Shown here piece after piece: positions 1 through 4,760 of a stretch of 9,289 nt of DNA. Each line of letters begins with the position of its first letter. The first letter of the stretch is position 1. The translations under genes were made by a program, and so were the position numbers. The stretch is taken from positions 1 to 9,289 of the forward strand of contig CATMOP010000060.1 in NCBI GenBank assembly GCA_950072225.1, written 5' to 3'. The notes below the pieces were generated by a model. That model was not told the DNA's origin and did not search any database. It saw only the letters and a list, made by a program, of their open reading frames with translations. The DNA comes from an uncultured Nitrospina sp. GTDB lineage: Bacteria > Nitrospinota > Nitrospinia > Nitrospinales > VA-1.

Positions 1-931
1 TCGCATCGTCATCTCTTAAATCAGAAGGCCGGGGACCGCGTAACGGATTATTATCCACAGCTTCCTGTAACGGTTCTTCAGGCGGTCCGACCGGTTCAAT
101 TTCTGGCGCCGGTGTTTCCAACGCAGGTTCATTTCTGGCCCGAGATTCTTCCTCAGCCACCCTCTCTTCCTGAATACGTTGCTGAATCCGGGAATCAGTT
201 GGTGGGGTTTGGTCCAAATCGGCTGCAGCCCTTTCCGTAGCAGATGGTGGCTCGGAACTAAAACCTTCGGCAATTCTTTCTTGGCCCTCTGGAGGTCTTC
301 TCCCTTCTACCACGTCACGGCTACTGGGTTGGCCTCGCAGCGGCGTTGCCGGGTTTTCCTGCTCCACCGAAGTCGCTTCTGCATTCGCACGCTCTGCCCC
401 TTCCTCGACGCTGTCGATCCGGGTACTACCCTGAAACTCTTCAATCCGCTCCGGGTTCGCCGCGTCATTGCCCGATTCAAACCGTTCGGTTACCTGTTGT
501 TCCTCGGTTGGAGCTCCCCCTCGCGGATCAACCCCTGACTCCCTGTCCGCTCGCAATGGATTCCGCAGTGCTTCAGCGCCTCCTGACTGTTGCTCAGTCG
601 TTAACTTGGAAGCAACAGCTGCTATTTGGATAGGCAAAGACCCCGTAAAACCCCTTACAACTACCTCCAAGGCTTCCTCAGCGATACCTGCAATTATTTG
701 CTCCTGCTGTTGATCTTGTTCTAATACGTCAACACGGTCTTGCGCAATAACAGTACGTTCGGCCTGGGCAGTCTGTTCAACCTCTTCATCGTCCCTGGCT
801 TCAGGATTCCTAAACTCATCTTCGCTATCTTCCAAACGGCGTGGTCGCGAACTTTCTTCTCCAGCCTCCCGCAATCCGCGCAACGCACTAGTGACCTGAC
901 TCTGGTCCAAAGGAAAATTTACATCTTCCAT
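1..931 (-). CDS. Acidic, disordered, Arg/Glu/Pro/Gln-rich protein of unknown function (C-terminus off the edge)
   Basis: I do not recognise this protein. The frame is open for 310 codons from an ATG at 931 to the left edge, so the C-terminus is missing. A ribosome site (AAGGGA) lies about 7 bases before the start. The visible part has no Cys, Trp, Tyr or His, a single Lys (residue 109) and no Met after the first, while Glu, Asp, Arg, Gln, Pro and Ala dominate. This suggests a disordered chain. One stretch, about residues 76-115, is hydrophobic enough to form helix. It begins MEDVNFPLDQSQVTSALRGL. A sigma-28-like promoter motif about 220 bases upstream, on the same strand, and the neighbouring flagellin suggest a role tied to motility; that is inference. 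The region looks more GC-rich than the genes on the right. The open forward-strand frames across it are treated as shadows. Confidence 0.72.
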   Translation of the reverse strand, partial: MEDVNFPLDQSQVTSALRGLREAGEESSRPRRLEDSEDEFRNPEARDDEEVEQTAQAERTVIAQDRVDVLEQDQQQEQIIAGIAEEALEVVVRGFTGSLPIQIAAVASKLTTEQQSGGAEALRNPLRADRESGVDPRGGAPTEEQQVTERFESGNDAANPERIEEFQGSTRIDSVEEGAERANAEATSVEQENPATPLRGQPSSRDVVEGRRPPEGQERIAEGFSSEPPSATERAAADLDQTPPTDSRIQQRIQEERVAEEESRARNEPALETPAPEIEPVGPPEEPLQEAVDNNPLRGPRPSDLRDDDA

Positions 932-1030
932 GGTTTGTCCCTTTCTTACAAACGTTCTTTAGTGGTTTTTATTTCCAATCCTTGGGGAGGGGCCGCCTTG
1001 CCTCTATCCTCCCAAAAACCCGTCCCTTGT

Positions 1031-1057
1031 TAAAGTTTCAGATTTTTTTTCCGATAA
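1031..1057 (+). promoter_or_regulatory. Sigma-28 (FliA)-type promoter motif, rightward
   Basis: TAAAGTTT at 1031-1038, then 11 bases, then TCCGATAA at 1050-1057. The established FliA consensus is TAAAGTTT-N11-GCCGATAA, so 15 of 16 positions match with the exact spacing. No forward gene follows directly. A transcript would enter the spacer and then run antisense to the 192-residue gene, so the product may be a small or antisense RNA. Function is inferred from the motif only. Confidence 0.6.
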
Positions 1058-1106
1058 GAGAGAAGACTAGAAAGCATCCTTTTCCTGGAATAACTTCCCA
1101 AAAACA

Positions 1107-1134
1107 ACTACCTTTACCTCAAATTCAAGGTAGT
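1107..1134. other. Perfect 8-bp hairpin between the facing promoters
   Basis: ACTACCTT (1107-1114) and AAGGTAGT (1127-1134) are exact reverse complements around a 12-base loop. The hairpin sits between the two facing sigma-28-like motifs and would appear in RNA from either one. There is no U-run after it, so it is not an obvious terminator. Confidence 0.5.
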
Positions 1135-1148
1135 GGTCTACGACCTCC

Positions 1149-1175
1149 TCATCGGTAAAAGTTCCTGAAACTTTA
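1149..1175 (-). promoter_or_regulatory. Sigma-28 (FliA)-type promoter motif, leftward
   Basis: Read on the minus strand: TAAAGTTT (1175-1168), 11 bases, then ACCGATGA (1156-1149). This matches 14 of 16 positions of TAAAGTTT-N11-GCCGATAA with exact spacing. It points at the disordered-protein gene that starts at 931, which implies a leader of roughly 210 bases. It forms an inverted repeat with the rightward motif at 1031-1057, and the shared identity runs three bases into the spacer (CAG). Confidence 0.58.
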
Positions 1176-1197
1176 GTTTTAATTTAGGTTTTTTTTG

Positions 1198-1218
1198 AAA
1201 AAAAGCCAGACCCGGCCC
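1198..1218 (-). terminator. Weak terminator-like stem with U-run after the 192-residue gene
   Basis: On the minus strand GGGCC (1218-1214) can pair with GGCTT (1207-1203; three G-C and two G-U pairs) around a GGGTCT loop, and the stem leads into a T7 run (1204-1198). It lies about 90 bases beyond the stop of the 192-residue gene. The stem is short, so this is a tentative call. Confidence 0.3.
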
Positions 1219-1308
1219 ACTTTCCGGAAAGAAAAACAACCCTAATCTAAAAAGGCATTGAAAAATAAGGTAGTATATGTTTTCCTGGGGTCGTCCCATG
1301 AACCTCCC

Positions 1309-1887
1309 TCAAGCATTGAAGTGGGAAAGCGTCTCTTGCCAATCTTCATAGTAAGGAATCATTTCATATTCCAGTAAATCGGCCATCAAGACCCAGTCTT
1401 GATTCTGGTTGGCCTCCAGCATTTGGGCCATAAGGCCAGTCAACTTTTCCTGCCGGTCTCCAAGGCTTTGCCCTTCAACCTGATTTCCACGGGATTTAAC
1501 TATGTTCAGAACAACCTGGGAGAACCAGTCAATCCCATCGAGGATATGCAAATAAAATTTATGGGCCTCTTGTTCGTTGCCCATGCGAAACAAGTCTGCG
1601 GCCTTTTGAAAACCAGGAATCAGCTTTTCGAGATATTCCTTTGCGTTGCCAAGATTATTGGCCAGTAGGTCTTTCAAATAGGCCAGCTCCAACTCAAGCA
1701 ATTCAATGCTTGAGGTAGAAGTCATTAAAGTATCCTGGGCGCTGGAGGAAACTTCCTGGCCCTCCAGCCAGATTCTTCTTATATAAGAATCCTGACGGTT
1801 TTTTAAAATCGCGTCCAGCACTTCCTTCAAGGTTTCTCCCTGAAAAGACGATTCTTCCGTTTCAGCCCCATTGATGGAAATTTTCAT
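1309..1887 (-). CDS. Flagellin-neighbour protein of unknown function with a FliS-like helical half
   Basis: The protein has 192 residues, with a strong ribosome site (GAGGAG, about 6 bases) before the ATG at 1887. I cannot assign a family firmly. Residues 1-50 (MKISINGAETEESSFQGETL onward) look like a small alpha/beta domain. Residues 60-190 look all-helical, with a segment around 90-130 (KLIPGFQKAADLFRMGNEQE) whose pattern resembles the helices of the flagellin export chaperone FliS. The end (about 165-187, DWVLMADLLEYEMIPYYEDW) is Trp/Tyr-rich and looks conserved; I have a vague memory of similar endings in flagellar-locus proteins. No signal peptide or membrane segment is seen, so it is probably cytoplasmic. 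It is divergent from the flagellin-type gene. A chaperone or assembly role is inference from fold pattern and position. Confidence 0.8.
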   Translation of the reverse strand: MKISINGAETEESSFQGETLKEVLDAILKNRQDSYIRRIWLEGQEVSSSAQDTLMTSTSSIELLELELAYLKDLLANNLGNAKEYLEKLIPGFQKAADLFRMGNEQEAHKFYLHILDGIDWFSQVVLNIVKSRGNQVEGQSLGDRQEKLTGLMAQMLEANQNQDWVLMADLLEYEMIPYYEDWQETLSHFNA

Positions 1888-1920
1888 TGGTTCTCCTCAA
1901 ATAGAATTCATAGCACTAGC

Positions 1921-1937
1921 CGCGGAGGCCCTCCGTG
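1921..1937. other. GC-rich palindrome at the expected transcript start of the 192-residue gene
   Basis: CGGAG (1923-1927) pairs with CTCCG (1931-1935) around GCC, and the stem extends by a G-U and a C-G pair. It lies just downstream of the minus-strand -10 box (1945-1940). It would therefore be either an operator-like site or a hairpin at the very 5' end of the mRNA. Its position is seen directly; its function is inferred. Confidence 0.4.
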
Positions 1938-1939
1938 TA

Positions 1940-1968
1940 ATTCTAATCTGCCCGCCAGGGCATTGCAA
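1940..1968 (-). promoter_or_regulatory. Sigma-70-type promoter for the 192-residue gene
   Basis: On the minus strand TTGCAA (1968-1963), a 17-base spacer and TAGAAT (1945-1940) give a good match to TTGACA-N17-TATAAT (4/6 and 5/6). The start codon at 1887 is about 50 bases downstream. Confidence 0.5.
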
Positions 1969-1993
1969 CTGGCAGTCTTTCATTCAGCCCATA

Positions 1994-2022
1994 TTGACAA
2001 GCCGGTGGGATAGCTTTATCTT
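1994..2022 (+). promoter_or_regulatory. Sigma-70-type promoter for the flagellin-type gene
   Basis: TTGACA (1994-1999, perfect), a 17-base spacer and TATCTT (2017-2022, 4/6). The start codon at 2057 follows about 35 bases later, with AGGGA at 2045-2049 as ribosome site. No sigma-28 motif is visible directly in front of this flagellin, which is unusual because FliA normally drives late flagellar genes. Confidence 0.5.
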
Positions 2023-2056
2023 AGACTAATTCATCCATAAAACTAGGGAACTCTAA

Positions 2057-2898
2057 ATGGTCGACCCGATAAGTGGAACTTTCAGCCAGTTGCTGAACAC
2101 GATCAACCGGAACCGATCTGGATTGCAGGACTCTTTGGAACGCATCGCTTCAGGTCGAAAACTTAACCGGGCGGGAACCAATCCAGCGGCGAGTGCATTA
2201 TCCGCTCAGTTGCGATCAGATATCAGCGCCCTGACCCAATCTGTCAAGAATGTAGAATCGGGTACCAATTTTGTCCGCACCGCAGACGGCGGATTAGCCG
2301 GTATCGCTGATTTGGTAAACCGGGGACGGGAATTGGCCATACAATCCAGCAATGGGACCTTGAATGATTCCCAAAGGCAGACATTGAACCATGAGTTTGG
2401 CCAAATCCAGAGCGAAATTGACCGACTCACCGGTTCCCTTCAGTTCAATGGTCGAAACCTGCTGGATGGGTCCCTGGGGTAAAACGCAGAACCTGTCAAT
2501 ATTCAGGCCGGGACAGGGTCTGGACCGGATAACCAGATTAGCCTTAATGTGGTGGAAAGCACAAGTACTGAATCCCTGGGGATTGCCGATTCTGATATTT
2601 CAACCACTCAGGGTGCTCTGCAGGGATTGACAGTTTTGAACGAGCTTCCCAAACCCTGAATGCCGCCCGGGGACAAGTGGGAGCCATCGGTAATCGGTTG
2701 ACCAGCACCGCTAACAGCTTAAATATTCAGATAGAAAACCTGACACGGAGCGAATCGGGCTTGGCAGACACCGATCTTGCCGAAGAAGTCAGCAACCTCC
2801 AACAGGGATTACTGAGGTTTGAGACATCCATCCGCGCCCTGTCGTCACAACTCCAGAATGAACAGGCCCGATCCCGCCTACTCGATTTCACCATCTAA
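2057..2898 (+). pseudogene. Flagellin-family gene broken by one stop codon and one frameshift
   Basis: Flagellin is the secreted subunit of the flagellar filament. The N-terminal piece (141 codons) carries the D0/D1 pattern: LERIASGRKLNRAGTNPAAS, then an ELAIQSSNGTLND segment and FNGRNLLDGS. It ends at TAA (2480-2482), where CAA (Gln) would keep the frame. The same frame then continues open (NAEPVNIQAG onward) to about 2623. There the homology jumps frame: one extra G in the GGG at 2623-2625 would restore GIDSFERASQTLNAARGQVG and the C-terminal coiled-coil segment (LADTDLAEEVSNLQQGLL), ending at TAA 2896-2898. Repaired, the protein would have 280 residues. Both ends depart from the usual flagellin termini. 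True decay, assembly error or recoding cannot be told apart here. Confidence 0.82.
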
Positions 2899-2914
2899 CC
2901 GGCCAGCGGCCGGT
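2898..2914. other. GC hairpin immediately after the flagellin stop
   Basis: ACCGGCC and GGCCGGT form a perfect 7-bp stem with an AGC loop, starting in the stop codon itself and followed by GGCAAA. There is no U-run, so it is not a classical terminator. A very similar hairpin (CACCGGC-loop-GCCGGTG followed by GCAGA) sits just after the tsaD stop, so this is probably part of the dispersed repeat family. Confidence 0.55.
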
Positions 2915-2921
2915 GGCAAAG

Positions 2922-2960
2922 TGCATTGACTCTATCTGGCGAACAAAGAATTATCTCGGC
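2922..2960 (-). repeat. Intergenic repeat, partly decayed copy
   Basis: Read on the minus strand it starts GCCGAGATAATTCTTTG and continues to TTCGCCAGATAGAG. It aligns without gaps to the copy after tsaD (GCCGAGATAACTCTTTT, then CTCGCCAGATAAAG). The hairpin arms seen in the other copies no longer pair well here. Confidence 0.6.
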
Positions 2961-2961
2961 C

Positions 2962-3065
2962 CGTGGTACTCCTCCTCAGCCTGCATGCCCCGAATGGGGT
3001 AGCAGGGGTACAACCAAGCCCTCGCCAGTTGCTTCCCTTGCTAAGGCGCTCGGCTCAAAGAGCCC
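2962..3065 (-). repeat. Intergenic repeat, second copy in tandem with the one at 2922-2960
   Basis: On the minus strand this begins GGGCTCTTTGAGCCGAG, which matches GGGCTCTTTAAGTCGAG at 8704-8720 in 15 of 17 positions. Later come CTGGCGAG and a small hairpin, TACCCC-ATT-CGGGGCA, followed by GGCTGAGGAGGAGTACCACG. The same hairpin and tail follow the copy after tsaD (TACCCC-TTC-GGGGCA, then GACTGAGGAAGAATATCACC). With its neighbour this fills most of the gene-free stretch between the flagellin and the small orphan. Confidence 0.55.
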
Positions 3066-3094
3066 TTGACCGTCTTACCCTGAAATGATATTAA
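3066..3094 (+). promoter_or_regulatory. Sigma-70-type promoter for the 66-residue gene
   Basis: TTGACC (5/6), a 17-base spacer and TATTAA (4/6). The predicted start would be near 3101, giving a leader of about 100 bases that includes a short hairpin (CCTCT-ACATG-AGAGG, 3102-3116). Confidence 0.42.
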
Positions 3095-3197
3095 ATACTC
3101 TCCTCTACATGAGAGGCACCATTAAAAATTATTGTCGAAAAAAGTCAACTTGTTGCTCATCAACGATGCATGCAACGTTTAATTTGGAGAGGAACCA

Positions 3198-3398
3198 ATG
3201 GAAGTCAATGAAATCAGAATAGAAATCAGAAAACACCACGTGACTCCTGGAATCAATGTCCTGGATCTTGTTATTGACGCCAATGGGGAACAAATCCGCA
3301 AGCAGACCCAGCACAAAGACGATGACAAAGCCTTCGAGAAATTTGTCAAAGACATCACCAAAGTCGCCCAGGAACTCGCCAACGCCCGCATCGAATAA
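3198..3398 (+). CDS. Small protein of unknown function (66 residues)
   Basis: I do not recognise this protein. It starts with ATG at 3198 behind a purine-rich ribosome site (GGAGAGG at 3186-3192, about 5 bases away) and a plausible promoter. The sequence MEVNEIRIEIRKHHVTPGIN suggests an initial beta strand, and residues 40-66 (DDDKAFEKFVKDITKVAQEL) form a charged amphipathic helix. There is no signal peptide, membrane segment or cysteine, so it is a small soluble cytoplasmic protein. It stands alone between two repeat-bearing spacers. A longer minus-strand frame overlaps it but lacks comparable start signals, so the forward frame is preferred. Confidence 0.66.
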   Translation: MEVNEIRIEIRKHHVTPGINVLDLVIDANGEQIRKQTQHKDDDKAFEKFVKDITKVAQELANARIE

Positions 3399-3450
3399 CA
3401 CCTTAGCAGGTGGAATAGCCCATTGGGCCAAGAGCATCGTTGCTAACCAG

Positions 3451-3469
3451 ATTGAGTTATTGTTAGTTG
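3451..3469 (+). repeat. Fragment of the intergenic repeat
   Basis: ATTGAGTTATTGTTAGTTG matches ATAAAGTTATTGCTAATTG after tsaD (4662-4680) in 15 of 19 positions, and both are preceded by CCAG. The rest of the 177-base spacer (3399-3575) holds a GC-rich stretch with GGCG-GTT-CGCC, and a strong hairpin at its right end. Confidence 0.45.
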
Positions 3470-3528
3470 CCACAGGCGGTTCGCCGGTCACGCCCGGTGG
3501 GAATAGGAAAAAGGTAAATCACCCCAGG

Positions 3529-3549
3529 CCCCTCTTTGAAAAAGAGGGG
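3529..3549. terminator. Strong 9-bp hairpin of the widespread CCCCTCTTT type
   Basis: CCCCTCTTT (3529-3537) and AAAGAGGGG (3541-3549) pair perfectly around GAA. A short T-run (3554-3557) follows after a few bases, so it may end the transcript of the 66-residue gene. Palindromes of nearly this sequence, with a similar C-rich lead-in, recur as extragenic repeats in many unrelated bacterial genomes (from memory), so it may equally be a REP-type element. Confidence 0.5.
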
Positions 3550-3575
3550 TCCATTTTATAGATATTCATCCCCCT

Positions 3576-4589
3576 ATGCTCGTTCTTGGCTTAGAAACAT
3601 CCTGCGATGAAACCGCCGCCGCAGTCTTGAAAGACGGCGACACCCTTTTATCTAATGTGATCAATGACCAGATTGGTATCCATTCAAAATATGGAGGGAT
3701 TGTTCCTGAGTTGGCAGGCCGGTCCCATATTGAGCGGGTGCATCGGGTTATTGAGGAGGCTGTGAAAGAGGCTGGTGCACAACTAAGGGATCTAGATCTC
3801 ATTGCTGTCACGATGGGGCCTGGGTTGATCGGCTCATTGCTCGTTGGTCTAAACACCGCCAAGGGCCTTTCTTATGGTCTCAATACACCCATGATCGGCG
3901 TGAATCATTTGGAAGGCCATCTTCTTGCTATTTTTCTACAGAAAAAAATACAGTTTCCCTTCGTTGCTCTCATTGTTTCGGGAGGGCATACCGACCTGTA
4001 CCTAGCGGCTAATTTTGGGCAATATAAACTGCTGGGGCGGACCCGGGATGATGCGGCGGGAGAGTCTTTTGATAAGGTTGGAAAAATGCTTGGACTCCCC
4101 TATCCAGGAGGCCCGGCCATTGAAAGGTTGGCGCGAAAGGGAAACGGAAAGGCCCATAAATTCCCCCGAGCATATCTGGAGAAAGGTTCTTTGGATTTTA
4201 GTTTCAGCGGATTGAAAACATCGGTCCGAACATTTTTGCAGCAAAGAGAGCAGGGCAATCGTATAACCTTGACGGATGAAGATATTTCTGCAGGGTTTCA
4301 GGATGCGGTAATTGATGTCTTGGTTGACAAGCTGATCAGCGCCTGTAAAAAGGAGAAAATATCAAGAATAGTCGTGACGGGTGGGGTGGCCGCAAACGGT
4401 GCGTTGCGGGAGGCCGTAAGAAATGCGGCTCAATCTCATGGGTTTGAGGCTTCTTTTCCGGACCGAATTTTTTGCACCGATAATGCCGCTATGATTGCTT
4501 GTGCCGGTTATCATAAATTTGTTCGGCAAAAAAGTTTGTCGGCTGACTTTAAGGCTTTAGATGCTAAAGCGAATCTTCCGTTAGAATAA
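3576..4589 (+). CDS. tsaD: tRNA N6-adenosine threonylcarbamoyltransferase TsaD
   Basis: TsaD transfers the threonylcarbamoyl group from TC-AMP to A37 of ANN-decoding tRNAs. It works in the cytoplasm with TsaB and TsaE, neither of which is in this window. At 337 residues it has the family's usual length. Visible motifs are ETSCDETAAAV (7-17), MGPGLIGSLLVG (80-91), the metal ligands His111 and His115 in NHLEGH, VSGGHT (134-139), DAAGESFDKVGKMLGLPYPG (159-178), TGGVAAN (268-274) and Asp302 in CTDNAAM. The ATG at 3576 fits the family start (MLVLGLETSC) exactly. No Shine-Dalgarno sequence precedes it (the bases before are CATCCCCCT), and a TATAGA box lies only 14 bases upstream, so the mRNA could be nearly leaderless. 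It is followed by a repeat-bearing spacer and the OleD-like gene. Confidence 0.97.
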   Translation: MLVLGLETSCDETAAAVLKDGDTLLSNVINDQIGIHSKYGGIVPELAGRSHIERVHRVIEEAVKEAGAQLRDLDLIAVTMGPGLIGSLLVGLNTAKGLSYGLNTPMIGVNHLEGHLLAIFLQKKIQFPFVALIVSGGHTDLYLAANFGQYKLLGRTRDDAAGESFDKVGKMLGLPYPGGPAIERLARKGNGKAHKFPRAYLEKGSLDFSFSGLKTSVRTFLQQREQGNRITLTDEDISAGFQDAVIDVLVDKLISACKKEKISRIVVTGGVAANGALREAVRNAAQSHGFEASFPDRIFCTDNAAMIACAGYHKFVRQKSLSADFKALDAKANLPLE

Positions 4590-4595
4590 GACAAG

Positions 4596-4614
4596 CACCG
4601 GCAAGCCGCCGGTG
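4596..4614. other. GC hairpin just after the tsaD stop
   Basis: CACCGGC (4596-4602) and GCCGGTG (4608-4614) pair perfectly over an AAGCC loop and are followed by GCAGA. There is no U-run. It is nearly the same design as the hairpin after the flagellin stop (2898-2914) and probably belongs to the same repeat family. Confidence 0.55.
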
Positions 4615-4634
4615 GCAGACAGAAATAACTCGTC

Positions 4635-4720
4635 AAGCCGAGATAACTCTTTTCTCGCCAGATAAAGTTATTGCTAATTGTACCCCTTCGGGGCAGGAAG
4701 ACTGAGGAAGAATATCACCG
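4635..4720 (+). repeat. Intergenic repeat, best-preserved copy
   Basis: The unit reads AAGCCGAG, then a hairpin with arms ATAACT (4643-4648) and AGTTAT (4666-4671) and a 17-base loop containing CTCGCCAGA. Then come TTGCTAATTG, a TACCCC-TTC-GGGGCA mini-hairpin (4681-4695) and a tail ending in ATATCACC. The loop and arms align with the copy at 8704-8750, and the tail aligns with the minus-strand copy at 2962-3065. Confidence 0.68.
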
Positions 4721-4760
4721 CCCCACGCCTAGTGGCCTTTTAATTACAGAGGAATATGAA

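Larger units (their letters stand above)
932..1308. other. 377-base spacer with two facing promoters and hairpins
   Basis: No convincing gene is seen between the disordered-protein gene and the 192-residue gene. The spacer holds two sigma-28-like motifs, an 8-bp hairpin between them, a perfect 12-base palindrome (CTTTCCGGAAAG, 1220-1231), and A/T runs around 1189-1204 next to a weak terminator-like stem for leftward transcripts. It is dense with signals for its size and much more AT-rich than the gene to its left. Confidence 0.6.

Noticed and set aside
179..1033. Several forward-strand frames of 80-120 codons
   Set aside because: They lie opposite the long open minus-strand frame, which has a ribosome site and promoter; their products look like shadow translations rich in Ser, Cys, Arg and Pro.
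1189..1207. T8-G-A7 run as a forward terminator for the 1031 promoter
   Set aside because: The stem would be almost only A-U pairs and no U-run follows it, so it is too weak to call.
1138..1299. Minus-strand 53-codon frame with a GGGAGG site 3 bases before its ATG, right after the 192-residue gene
   Set aside because: The product is low-complexity (Phe- and Lys-rich from A/T runs), the ribosome-site spacing is too short, and it covers the weak terminator and the leftward sigma-28-like promoter.
2922..3065. CRISPR-like or tandem repeat array
   Set aside because: Only about one and a half diverged copies are present, with no regular spacer pattern.
3129..3491. Minus-strand 120-codon frame over the 66-residue gene
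   Set aside because: It spans a promoter-leader region and the repeat fragment, has no ribosome site of note, and the forward frame has better start signals.
4671..4760. N-terminal extension of the OleD-like protein from a TTG
   Set aside because: The 30 extra residues come from the intergenic repeat, and the ATG at 4761 has its own ribosome site and the exact Rossmann start.
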